Positions 8,533 through 16,619 of a stretch of DNA of 64,000 nt are shown here, in pieces. A program made the position numbers and the translations under genes. How positions within the stretch are numbered: position 1 is the first letter of the stretch; every line of letters starts with the position of its first letter. The notes below the pieces were generated by a model. The model had not been told where the DNA came from, did not search any database, and worked only from the letters and a program-made list of their open reading frames with translations. Location of the stretch: contig JABHAA010000026.1 in assembly GCA_018674495.1 (NCBI GenBank), positions 20,075-84,074 of the forward strand, given 5' to 3'. This DNA comes from Rhodospirillaceae bacterium. GTDB taxonomy: Bacteria; Pseudomonadota; Alphaproteobacteria; Rhodospirillales; UBA2165.

Positions 8533-10322
8533 GCTTCGATTTCCGAAGACTGATTGGCACGTGAGCGGAGCTGTTTCAGCCGCTCCTCGCGCTCTCCTGC
8601 GGGCTCGTCCTCCCAATAAACGCGAGCGACGCGGCGGGCAAGGCGGGCGCGAAGGAGGTCTTCGGCCTTGGCCAGATTGCGCTCGGTCACTTTTGAAAGC
8701 CGGGCCATGCCGTAGGCCAGGTAAATTTCCAATGCCTTGCCGAAAGCCTCGGCGGCGCCTTCCAGATATTCGGAATCTTCGGTCAGGCGGCCCAAAAGAA
8801 ACAAGGCCGAGCCGAGATTGTTCTGGCTGGCCGCCCAAAGTTGCGGCGTTTCTTCGCGGCTGCGAACCCGGAGCGCTTCGTGGCAACTGGTGACGGCGCG
8901 CTCCAACAGCTCTTCCGAGCGGGCCGCGTCGCCCCAGACCTGAAGCGCCTGGCCCAAATTGTTTTTCACCTCGCTCCATTTGAACGGATATTCCGCCGCG
9001 CTGAAAACCAGCAACGCCGATTGATAGGAGGCAATCGCCTGTTTCAGAAATTCGGTATCGGTGCTGGTCCGGTCCAAGCGGTAAAAAATGCTGCCGATGC
9101 GGGTTTCGGCTGTGGCCCATTCCAGGGGAAATTCCGCCTGGCTATAGATGGTCATGGCAGCGCGGTAGTGCTCCATCGCCACCTGTAATGTTTCTTCGTC
9201 GCCGCTTTTTTCGGCGATCATCTGGCGCACCCGTCCGAGGTGGAATTGGATCGCCGCCCAATCGAAGGGCGCTTCCTCGGCGGTGATGCCTTCCAACGCA
9301 TCGGCGTAGGCCTGGCCCGCCTGGGTATACCAATTGGCGTCATTTTTATAATTACCGATGGCGGCGATGACGTTGCCGAAACAGGCCTGGATCATGGCGC
9401 GTTCCGACGGGGTCAGTTCCGCCGGCGGCTGCTGGCCGGTCTCTTGGGCCTCTTCCAGGGCATTCATCAGCATATGTTCGAGCCACATACGCTGGGTCTT
9501 ATCCTTGGGCACCACAGCCGCCAGAACTACGGCGCGCAGCAATTGGCCAAACTCCGGCTGAAAGTCGGCGGGCAGGACAAAGCGGTCGGTGGGCAGCACG
9601 GCGCCCGGATAATCGCCGGCAAGTGCACCCGGTATGAAATGCAGGCTGATGGCGGTACCGACCTCGTTGATGCTGCCCCATATCATCAGATCGCAGCGTT
9701 GGGCGCCGGTTTTCATACGCACCATGGCCGTTATCGAAGCGAAGTCTGCCGGGCGTGGGACGCGCGCATCGAAGCCAAGGGGTTGGGTCAGGATTTTCAC
9801 ATTGGCGGTGTTGTCGGCGCCCAGTATGGCTGCGATTTGTTGGGTCTGGGTGCCGTCTGCATCGCCGGTCAGGGGTGCGATGCGAACCTCCAACATGCGC
9901 TTGCGTTCGCGCCGCTGGGCGATCAGCGTGCCCAGCAGATCCCAGAGATTGCGGCCGCCCCCCTTGCCCGATTTGACCACCATTTCGTTGGCGGAGCGTA
10001 AGCGCCCGGAAAGGCTGTCGATAACCTGCAATGCCATGTCTGGATCGTAGCGGATTGATTCCATAAATCCTTCGCGCTCGATCTCCTGCAAAACCGTATC
10101 GCCGGCGGCGCGCGCCGTGACGCTGCGCGTCGCCCGGTTCACGACGCCCATTTCGCCGAACATTTCGCCGGGGCCAAGGATCGAAAGTCGTACCGGCGCG
10201 CCGGCGCCGCTGCTTTTCAAAAGCTCGACCCGTCCCGACACCACGATGAAGGCTGCGGAAGAACGCTGGCCCTCCCGGAATATCACCTCGCCGTCGCTAT
10301 ATTTGCGTTGTTCGTCGCTCAA
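8529..10322 (-). CDS. Cyclic-nucleotide-binding domain fused to TPR repeats
   Basis: The 597-aa protein opens with a cNMP-binding domain (about 5-115) whose phosphate cassette reads FGEMGVVNRATRS, keeping E57 and R66. A middle section (about 140-300) resembles no family I can name. The C-terminal half has four repeats of about 51 residues: PFDWAAIQFHLG, PLEWATAETRIG, PFKWSEVKNNLG and PQLWAASQNNLG, the W-A-x-x-Q-N-N-L-G type of TPR. The start must be the TTG at 10322, since a stop codon lies five codons upstream and the cNMP fold begins at once. No membrane segment, DNA-binding helix or enzyme domain is seen, so a cNMP-responsive scaffold is the best guess. Confidence 0.75.
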   Translation of the reverse strand: MSDEQRKYSDGEVIFREGQRSSAAFIVVSGRVELLKSSGAGAPVRLSILGPGEMFGEMGVVNRATRSVTARAAGDTVLQEIEREGFMESIRYDPDMALQVIDSLSGRLRSANEMVVKSGKGGGRNLWDLLGTLIAQRRERKRMLEVRIAPLTGDADGTQTQQIAAILGADNTANVKILTQPLGFDARVPRPADFASITAMVRMKTGAQRCDLMIWGSINEVGTAISLHFIPGALAGDYPGAVLPTDRFVLPADFQPEFGQLLRAVVLAAVVPKDKTQRMWLEHMLMNALEEAQETGQQPPAELTPSERAMIQACFGNVIAAIGNYKNDANWYTQAGQAYADALEGITAEEAPFDWAAIQFHLGRVRQMIAEKSGDEETLQVAMEHYRAAMTIYSQAEFPLEWATAETRIGSIFYRLDRTSTDTEFLKQAIASYQSALLVFSAAEYPFKWSEVKNNLGQALQVWGDAARSEELLERAVTSCHEALRVRSREETPQLWAASQNNLGSALFLLGRLTEDSEYLEGAAEAFGKALEIYLAYGMARLSKVTERNLAKAEDLLRARLARRVARVYWEDEPAGEREERLKQLRSRANQSSEIEA

Positions 10323-10413
10323 TTCATGTCTCTTTCACTCAGCGGATATTTTTAGGTGCACATAATGCCATTCAACTGGTTGCCAATCGGTAAACACCTT
10401 GTATTAGTGATCC

Positions 10414-10905
10414 ATGGCCCAGCGCATAACTGAGATGGCGGACTTGCCGGGCGCCCCCGGCGCCTATGCGCTGGCTATCCGGCTGGCCGCTCCGCTGGCC
10501 TTGGATCGGCGCCGCTGGCGGGACGTGAACTTGGAGGCAGGGCTCTATATCTATTGCGGCAGCGCCAAAGGGCCCGGCGGCATCGGCGCCCGCCTTCGTC
10601 GCCACGCACGGCCATCGAAAGTGCGCCATTGGCATATCGATGCGCTGACTGCCGCCGGCAAGGTTATAGCGGCGGGTGCTTTCATCGGTGGCTCCGAGTG
10701 CGCCATCCTGGAGCGGTTGAGCCGCGGCCGCGGCACGCAAATTCCGGTTCCTGGCTTCGGCAGTACCGATTGCCGCCATTGCAGCGCTCATCTGGCGCAG
10801 ATACCCGATGGGCGTAAGTTGGAAAATTTGCTGCGCCGCCTGGGTGCCGATAGCATTTGGCTAGAGCGTTCTGCATTTAGATTGAAGCAAATCCAAAATT
10901 TTTGA
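10414..10905 (+). CDS. DUF123 (GIY-YIG-like) protein with altered C-terminus
   Basis: The 163-aa protein has the DUF123 pattern: GAYAL, GLYIYCGSAKGPGG, ARLRRHAR, HWHIDAL, SECAILE and FGSTDCRHCSAHL, a GIY-YIG-related fold sometimes fused to endonuclease III. The start may be 10414 or the ATG at 10435; neither has a clear ribosome site. The last 14 codons are odd. The natural end appears to be ...RRLGADGIWLA followed by a stop, which survives in a second copy at 11163-11242. In this copy the frame runs into an inserted sequence and ends ...IWLERSAFRLKQIQNF. The domain itself is intact, so the gene is probably still functional. Confidence 0.85.
   Translation: MAQRITEMADLPGAPGAYALAIRLAAPLALDRRRWRDVNLEAGLYIYCGSAKGPGGIGARLRRHARPSKVRHWHIDALTAAGKVIAAGAFIGGSECAILERLSRGRGTQIPVPGFGSTDCRHCSAHLAQIPDGRKLENLLRRLGADSIWLERSAFRLKQIQNF
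10789..10864 (+). repeat. Direct repeat copy A (3' end of the DUF123 gene)
   Basis: This 76-bp segment, inside the DUF123 reading frame, matches 11163-11238 with 4 mismatches by eye. It encodes HLAQIPDGRKLENLLRRLGA and then DSIWL. Sequence similarity stops sharply after CTAG at both copies. Confidence 0.9.
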
Positions 10906-11162
10906 GTAGCGTTTTTAGCTTGGCAAGGTCATGGTTTTCCCATGATCGTAAGGCGCTTTGGCGTTGAGCCGGTTACCGCTTCGGCTCCAACCGTAGGTCC
11001 GCCGACCCCGATTATTGATATAAGCTCTTATTATATAAAGATAATACGAATTGGGTTCGTTTCGTAGTTCCCCCGATGTGACGATTATAACTCTAATTCG
11101 TGACAGTATGCTTATTAGCGCATACTGAAACTATTAATTAGTATACTGTCACGAATTTAATC
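10906..11162. other. AT-rich non-coding insert between the two repeats
   Basis: No gene is visible in the 342 bp between the DUF123 stop and the next gene. The left part (about 10906-11020) is of average composition. The right part (11021-11162) is AT-rich and ends in nested palindromes. There is no transposase frame, no obvious terminal repeat of a known insertion sequence and no tRNA. Together with the 76-bp flanking repeats it looks like a small non-autonomous insertion or the remains of one. The left boundary near 10861 (CTAGAGCGTTCTGCATTTAG) reminds me of short dispersed intergenic repeats of alphaproteobacteria, from memory only. Confidence 0.6.
11095..11157. repeat. 15-bp perfect inverted repeat with nested hairpin
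   Basis: AATTCGTGACAGTAT (11095-11109) is exactly complementary to 11143-11157. Inside it, AGTATGC (11105-11111) pairs with GCATACT (11120-11126) around an 8-nt loop, and AGTATACT (11140-11147) is itself a palindrome. The strand could fold into alternative structures. Nothing indicates a classical terminator, as there is no T-run after the stem. Confidence 0.8.
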
Positions 11163-11238
11163 CATCTGGCACAGATACCCGATGGGCGTAAGTTGGAAAA
11201 TTTGCTGCGCCGCCTGGGCGCAGATGGCATTTGGCTAG
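11163..11238 (+). repeat. Direct repeat copy B (ancestral DUF123 gene end)
   Basis: This is the second copy of the 76-bp segment. Read in the DUF123 frame it gives HLAQIPDGRKLENLLRRLGA, then DGIWLA and a TAA stop just past its end (11240-11242). It therefore looks like the original end of the gene, now cut off from its start by the insert. It is not translated as part of any visible gene. Confidence 0.85.
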
Positions 11239-11247
11239 CCTAACCCG

Positions 11248-11643
11248 CTAATAAGGCTGGTAGGATTTTTCTTCGATAATGTCGGAACCCAGCAGCTCAT
11301 TGATGGCGCGCTTGGCGCGGGCGCGTTCGTCATTATTGATGTAGACGGCGCGCGCCAATTCAATAAAGCGGGGGCCGAAATCACCCGCCGCCTCGCAGGC
11401 GCGGATATCATCCTCGATTTGCCAGAGCCGCTCGTTGACGTCTTTCAAACCTTGCGTCAGCGCTTCCAGCTCGTCCGTTTCCGGCAATCCCTCGGCCCTG
11501 GTCTGGGCCAGAAATTCCATTTCGCGGCGGATGTTTTCAAGCTTGGCCGCATCGTCGATACGCTCCAACTTGATCGCCAGAATGGTGATTTTATCGATCA
11601 GCTCGCCGGGCGCGATCGCCACGGTGATGGCGCCGCTGGCCAT
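11248..11643 (-). CDS. DUF6165-like small protein
   Basis: The 131-aa protein begins MASGAITVAIAPGELIDKIT and is mostly helical, with a likely coiled segment (LERIDDAAKLENIRREMEFL) and the conserved-looking IDKITIL, DVNERLW and FIELARAVYINNDERARAKR stretches. This agrees with what I recall of DUF6165, small proteins often near surface-polysaccharide genes; function is unknown. The ATG at 11643 lies 2 bp after the stop of the mscS-like gene, with GGGAG inside that gene's end as ribosome site, so the pair is translationally linked. The long frame upstream of 11643 is the shadow of the channel gene. Confidence 0.65.
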   Translation of the reverse strand: MASGAITVAIAPGELIDKITILAIKLERIDDAAKLENIRREMEFLAQTRAEGLPETDELEALTQGLKDVNERLWQIEDDIRACEAAGDFGPRFIELARAVYINNDERARAKRAINELLGSDIIEEKSYQPY

Positions 11644-11645
11644 GA

Positions 11646-12767
11646 TCAATCTCCCGAAGCCGGGGTTAATTTTTCCGCCTTGCCCTCGATCTGGATTGAG
11701 CGGGTCGGGAAGGCGATTGCCGAGCCTTCTTCTTCGATGATCGCCATAAAGGCCAGCATGTGCTCTTCGATGATTTGCCGCCATTCCTGCCAATTGGTGG
11801 TGCGGGTAAAATAATAAAGATTAATATCGATGCTGGACGCGCTGAATTCGGTCATATGAACCATTTCGGTAACCGAATGATCGACGCGCTCATCACCGGC
11901 GATATGGACCCGGATGCGGCCGAGGATCGCCTTGAACTGGTCCGACGTGGTGTCGTAGGTGAGGCCGATATCCATCTTGATGCGCCGGTTGGTCATGCGC
12001 GTCCAGTTGGTGATCGGCTCGCCGGCAACGATGCCGTTGGGAACGGTGAGGATGGCCTTGGAAAATTTGCGCACCCGGATGGTCGAAAGGCTGATCGCCT
12101 CCACCGTGCCGTTGCCGATGCTCGGCGTTTCGATCCAGTCGCCGACCCGGAACACCTGATCGATTAAAATCAGCTTGATCCCTCCAAACACGTTGGAGAC
12201 CGAATCCTTGGCCGCAAAAGCGATGGGTAGGGACAAAACTCCGATACCGGCAAAATAGGGCCAAGGATTGATCCCCCATTGGGATAGAACAGCGACGATG
12301 CCCGACGCGACGAGAAAAATCTTCAACGCCTTTAAAAGATAATCCCGAACCTCGTTGGCCACCGGACCGGCGATCTTGCGGATGAATTTATCGAAATAGA
12401 GGGAGATCGGATTGACCACCCGGTAGCCAGTCCAAAATATTGTGATAGCGATCAAGGAATTCAGAATATTGACCAGCACCTGCTCGGTATCGGCATCGAA
12501 GGTGATCCACTGGACAACGATGGAAAGCCCGATGATTAGGAACAGGAAAGTCAACGGCTGCTGCAAGGCGTCGACAATATCGTCGTCGATGGTGGTGCTG
12601 GTCTTCGCCGTCAGCCGCTTGAGGCGCGCGATAACAATGCGCGCAAACAGCCGGCGCGCCAGGATGAACACCAGCAACACAATCGCCGCCACCGCCAACT
12701 GGCCGACGGTGGTGCCGATAAACGTGGTGTTCCAAACCGCGATAAACTGGTCTATCAGATCCTGCAT
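11646..12767 (-). CDS. MscS-family mechanosensitive channel
   Basis: The 373-aa protein has an N-terminal transmembrane helix (about 21-40), two to three more to residue 150, the pore-lining helix and the MscS core around GIGVLSLPIAFAAKDSVSNV, followed by the beta domain signature DQVFRVGDWIE and VPNGIVAGEPITNW. It is longer than minimal MscS by one or two membrane helices, as in YbdG/YnaI-type channels. It would relieve osmotic stress at the inner membrane. It heads a two-gene unit with the DUF6165 gene. No promoter could be pinned down in the 59 bp towards purH, whose stop is at 12827. Confidence 0.9.
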   Translation of the reverse strand: MQDLIDQFIAVWNTTFIGTTVGQLAVAAIVLLVFILARRLFARIVIARLKRLTAKTSTTIDDDIVDALQQPLTFLFLIIGLSIVVQWITFDADTEQVLVNILNSLIAITIFWTGYRVVNPISLYFDKFIRKIAGPVANEVRDYLLKALKIFLVASGIVAVLSQWGINPWPYFAGIGVLSLPIAFAAKDSVSNVFGGIKLILIDQVFRVGDWIETPSIGNGTVEAISLSTIRVRKFSKAILTVPNGIVAGEPITNWTRMTNRRIKMDIGLTYDTTSDQFKAILGRIRVHIAGDERVDHSVTEMVHMTEFSASSIDINLYYFTRTTNWQEWRQIIEEHMLAFMAIIEEEGSAIAFPTRSIQIEGKAEKLTPASGD

Positions 12768-12826
12768 TTAATTATATTGCACTCTCTCGCAGCCCATATA
12801 AACCATGCCTGCTCCCAAAAATCGTT

Positions 12827-14398
12827 TTAGTGCCGGAAATGGCGCATGCCGGTGAATACCATGGCCAAGCCTCTTTCGTCGGCGGCAGCGATCACTTCAT
12901 CATCGCGGATCGATCCGCCCGGCTGGATAACCGCCGTAACGCCCGCTTCCGCCGCCGCGATGAGCCCGTCGGCAAAGGGGAAAAACGCGTCCGATGCGAC
13001 CACCGAGCCGATCGCCCGGCTTTCCGTCTCGCCGGCGGCGGTGGAGGCTTCCTCGGCCTTCCAGGACGCGATGCGCGATGAATTGACGCGGCTCATCTGG
13101 CCGGCGCCGATGCCGACGGTGGCTCCGTCTTTCACATAGATGATGGCGTTGGATTTCACATGCTTGCACACCGTGAAGGCGAATTTGAGGTCCGCCAATT
13201 CCGCGTCCGTGGGCGTCCGCTTGGTGACCACCTTCAATTCCTCACCGGTGACTGCGGCGTCGCGCCCTTGCAGCAACAACCCGCCGGCCAACGTGCGCAC
13301 CATCAAATCCGATACCCCCGGCGCCGGCATGCCGCCGGCTTCCAGAACCCGGAGGTTTTTCTTTTCGCTGAGAATGGCACGTGCTTCCGCTTCGATTTCC
13401 GGGGCAATGACAACTTCGGCGAACAATTTGGCGATCTCTTCGGCGGTGGCCGCGTCTAACGGGCGGTTGACCGCGACGATGCCGCCGAAAGCGCTTTCGG
13501 TATCGCAAGCCAGAGCCTGCCCATAGACTTCGGCCAAGGTGCCGCCGGCGGCAACGCCGCAAGGGTTGGCGTGCTTGATTATGGCGCAAGCGGTGTCTTC
13601 AAACTCGGCGACCAGCTCGAACGCCGCGTCGGTATCGTTCAAATTGTTAAAGCTCAGTTCCTTGCCTTGCAATTGGCGCGCCGATACGACGCCGGGCCGG
13701 GCCGGGCCGCCCACATAGACCGCCGCCGTCTGGTGGGGGTTTTCGCCGTAGCGCAAGGTCTGCTTTAATTGCCCAGTAAAGAGCGTACGTTCAGGAAATT
13801 CTTCGCCCATGACGGAGGCGAACCAGGTGCCGATGGCGGCGTCATAAGCGCCGGTCCGCCGGTAGGCCTTGGCCGCCAACCCGCGCCGGAATTCCAGCGT
13901 CGTGCGGCCATCGCCGGCGTCCATTTCCGAGATAAGGCGGTGATAGTCATCGGGATCGACAACCACCGCGACCGCCGCGTGGTTTTTTGCCGCCGCCCGG
14001 ATCATGGCCGGCCCGCCGATATCGATATTTTCGATGCAGGCAGCCTCGTCGGCGCCGGCCTCCACGGTTGCCTCGAACGGATAGAGATTGACGATCAGCA
14101 AATCGATGCCGCCAATCCCATGCGCCTCCATGGCAGCGAGATCATCGTCGTTGTCGCGCCTGGCAAGCAGCCCGCCATGGATGGTCGGATGCAGGGTCTT
14201 TACCCGGCCGTCCATCATCTCGGGAAATCCGGTATGCTCGGACACATCAACAACGCCGATGCCGGAATCGCGAAGCGCCTTGGCGGTGCCGCCGGTCGAC
14301 AAAATTTCAACCCCATGAACGGCAAGGTAGGTGCCGATTTCGGTCAGGCCCGACTTATCGGAAACGGATATGAGGGCGCGGCGGATGGGCTCGACCAT
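12827..14398 (-). CDS. purH: Bifunctional AICAR transformylase / IMP cyclohydrolase
   Basis: The 523-aa protein catalyses the last two steps of IMP synthesis. The N-terminal cyclohydrolase (1-200) begins [13 protein letters not shown] and contains [14 protein letters not shown] and [13 protein letters not shown]. The C-terminal transformylase contains [25 protein letters not shown] and [23 protein letters not shown] and ends in FTGMRHFRH. Length is standard. The ATG at 14398 has AAGGAG upstream; the extension to 14452 has no family similarity. It appears to be a single-gene unit between the channel gene and the polysaccharide region. Confidence 0.97.
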   Translation of the reverse strand: MVEPIRRALISVSDKSGLTEIGTYLAVHGVEILSTGGTAKALRDSGIGVVDVSEHTGFPEMMDGRVKTLHPTIHGGLLARRDNDDDLAAMEAHGIGGIDLLIVNLYPFEATVEAGADEAACIENIDIGGPAMIRAAAKNHAAVAVVVDPDDYHRLISEMDAGDGRTTLEFRRGLAAKAYRRTGAYDAAIGTWFASVMGEEFPERTLFTGQLKQTLRYGENPHQTAAVYVGGPARPGVVSARQLQGKELSFNNLNDTDAAFELVAEFEDTACAIIKHANPCGVAAGGTLAEVYGQALACDTESAFGGIVAVNRPLDAATAEEIAKLFAEVVIAPEIEAEARAILSEKKNLRVLEAGGMPAPGVSDLMVRTLAGGLLLQGRDAAVTGEELKVVTKRTPTDAELADLKFAFTVCKHVKSNAIIYVKDGATVGIGAGQMSRVNSSRIASWKAEEASTAAGETESRAIGSVVASDAFFPFADGLIAAAEAGVTAVIQPGGSIRDDEVIAAADERGLAMVFTGMRHFRH

Positions 14399-14494
14399 GG
14401 AAGGAAACTCCTTAGAAAATTGACGCAACAGGCATGCCATGGCGTATAGCAAACACTGCTGGACCGAACCAGAAGTAATTCCCCAAATTTTGGG

Positions 14495-16531
14495 CTATTG
14501 GGCCGCCGAGGCCGGTCTTTCCGGCGCCGTATATTCGGGTACTAGCCTCCGTAGAATCTCTAAGGCGCCGGCCTCGTCGCCAGTAAGCACCGAGGCGCCG
14601 AGAGTTTCTATGCTTTGGTTAAGCACAGCCAAATCCTGGGTGCGCGGGCGCGCCAGCAGCAAGCCTTCCTGGCCGGTGGCCACATGTTCTTCCGCGCCGT
14701 GCAGTACCTCCTCGAACAATTTTTCGCCGGGGCGCGCGCCGATAATCTCGATACCGATTTCCTTGTCCGGATCGAAGCCGGCGAGGCGGATCATCTGGCG
14801 CGCTAGGTCCATGATGCGCACCGGCTCGCCCATATCGAGGACGAAAATGCGGCCATCGCCGGACGGATCCTCATTGCCCATGGCGGAGGCCTGCAACACC
14901 AGTTCCACGGCCTCGCGGACGGTCATGAAATAGCGCGTCATGTCGGGATGGGTGACGCTTAAGGGGCCGCCGGCCTGCAACTGGCCCCGAAACAATTCCA
15001 CCACCGAGCCGGTGGAGCCGAGCACATTGCCAAAACGGACGGTAACAAAGCGGGTGCCGTTGCCGGCCCGATCCAGCGCCTGACAATACATTTCGGCCAA
15101 GCGCTTGGACGCGCCCATTACGCTGGTCGGATTGACCGCCTTGTCGGTGGAGATTTGCACAAAGGTATCGACGCCCGCCGCGCGCGCCGCATCGGCGATG
15201 CGGGCGCTGCCGAGAACATTGGTCGCCAGCCCTTCGAGCCGGTTGGCCTCGACCAAGGGAACATGTTTGAGGGCGGCGGCATGAAACACCAATTGTGGCC
15301 GCTCGGCGGCGAATACCCGCGTCAATTTTTGCGCGTCGCGCACATCGGCGATAACCGCTTCCACGGACAGATCGGGCGCATTTTTGGCCAGCGCCCGCTC
15401 CACGTTGAAAAGCGCGTATTCTGAATTATCCAGAAGCGTCATATGGGCTGGGTCTAGTTTCGATATCTGGTCCACCAGTTCGCGGCCTATGCTGCCGCCG
15501 GCGCCGGTTACCAAAACCCGGCGTCCAGCGATCAGGCGCTTCATCAATTCCCGGTCGAGGGGCGTTTGCGGGCGCCCCAGAAGGTCTTCCACCTCCACCG
15601 GTTTGATGGCGATTTGATCTTCGAGCCCGCTTTGGAAATCCGACAAGGACGGCAGCCGGGCGAGGCTTAAGCCCTGCGCCTCCGCAATATCCAGAAGCTG
15701 GCGCAGGCGCGGGCCTTCAAGCCGCTCGGCGGAAACCACGAGGCGCTGCGGGCGGATACCGCGCCGGGTCAGCACTTCAATCACTTCGGGGATATCATCA
15801 AAGGTGCCGAGAATCGGAACACCGTGAATATCGCGCCCGACCCGGCTGGAAGTTTCCGAAACAATACCGACGGCGCGGTAGCTGCTTTCGCCCCTGGCGG
15901 CGTCGCGGATAAACAATTCCGACGAATCGCCAGCGCCGACCAACAGCACCGGCACCAAGAGATGGTTATCTTTCTCCAGCTTGAAATCCAGGCGCCGGTC
16001 CTTGAACACCCGGTAAATAAAGCGGGGCCCGCCGAGCAAGGCCATGAGCACAAACCAATTGATCAACGGCAACGAGCGCGGCAGATCTTCGAGCCGGGTA
16101 ACCGCAAACAGCAACACCAGGAAGATCAGTATGACGAGGCTGGCCGCCTTGGTAATTGTCAAAAGATCGTTGAGCGAGGCGTAGCGCCAGACACCCCGGT
16201 ACATTTTCATGGAACGGAAGACCACGGCGGCGACCACGATAAACAATCCCAGCGCCAGCAGAAGCTGTTCCCTTGGATAGAAGTAAATATCTTCGCCGAG
16301 ACGCAGGAACAGTGACAATACAAAAGATATCGCCGCCATGGTCACATCGTGAACGAATGCGATATTGGCCCGGTTAATTCGAGGTTCAGGTGGCGCGTTC
16401 AATGCACTCTTGCCGGTCAAATTTGAAAAAACGAGTCTATCGGGATTCGCCCGGCTCCGCCAGACTTGCGCAAATTTTTGAGCGCCGGCGTCCCGGTCTC
16501 GAAAAATTTTTCGCAGGTACGGGCGAGCCAT
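14495..16531 (-). CDS. Membrane-bound UDP-sugar 4,6-dehydratase/epimerase, WbpM/CapD/FlaA1 type
   Basis: The 678-aa protein has four N-terminal membrane helices (about 55-170), a first Rossmann-like domain (VPVLLVGAGDSSELF, about 193) and a catalytic SDR domain starting VTGAGGSIGR (341-350). The active-site area reads STDKAVNPTSVMGASK, with Met in place of the usual SDR Tyr (M472, K476), the hallmark of WbpM-type 4,6-dehydratases. These turn UDP-GlcNAc into the 4-keto-6-deoxy sugar used for QuiNAc, FucNAc, bacillosamine and legionaminic acid. Here it can feed both the WbpL-initiated chain and the nonulosonate genes further right. The start is uncertain, as no strong ribosome site precedes 16531. 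Confidence 0.92.
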   Translation of the reverse strand: MARPYLRKIFRDRDAGAQKFAQVWRSRANPDRLVFSNLTGKSALNAPPEPRINRANIAFVHDVTMAAISFVLSLFLRLGEDIYFYPREQLLLALGLFIVVAAVVFRSMKMYRGVWRYASLNDLLTITKAASLVILIFLVLLFAVTRLEDLPRSLPLINWFVLMALLGGPRFIYRVFKDRRLDFKLEKDNHLLVPVLLVGAGDSSELFIRDAARGESSYRAVGIVSETSSRVGRDIHGVPILGTFDDIPEVIEVLTRRGIRPQRLVVSAERLEGPRLRQLLDIAEAQGLSLARLPSLSDFQSGLEDQIAIKPVEVEDLLGRPQTPLDRELMKRLIAGRRVLVTGAGGSIGRELVDQISKLDPAHMTLLDNSEYALFNVERALAKNAPDLSVEAVIADVRDAQKLTRVFAAERPQLVFHAAALKHVPLVEANRLEGLATNVLGSARIADAARAAGVDTFVQISTDKAVNPTSVMGASKRLAEMYCQALDRAGNGTRFVTVRFGNVLGSTGSVVELFRGQLQAGGPLSVTHPDMTRYFMTVREAVELVLQASAMGNEDPSGDGRIFVLDMGEPVRIMDLARQMIRLAGFDPDKEIGIEIIGARPGEKLFEEVLHGAEEHVATGQEGLLLARPRTQDLAVLNQSIETLGASVLTGDEAGALEILRRLVPEYTAPERPASAAQ

Positions 16532-16619
16532 GCCCGGGGCCGCTTGTTTCCAGAAGCAAATTTGGATACAGCTTCGCGTCCAGACCCCTCAATCATATGA
16601 ATTGGTAAAGTAACCGCAC

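Noticed and set aside
10906..11162. Insertion sequence with a transposase
   Set aside because: The segment is under 300 bp and carries no frame that could be a transposase; only a non-autonomous element or remnant fits.
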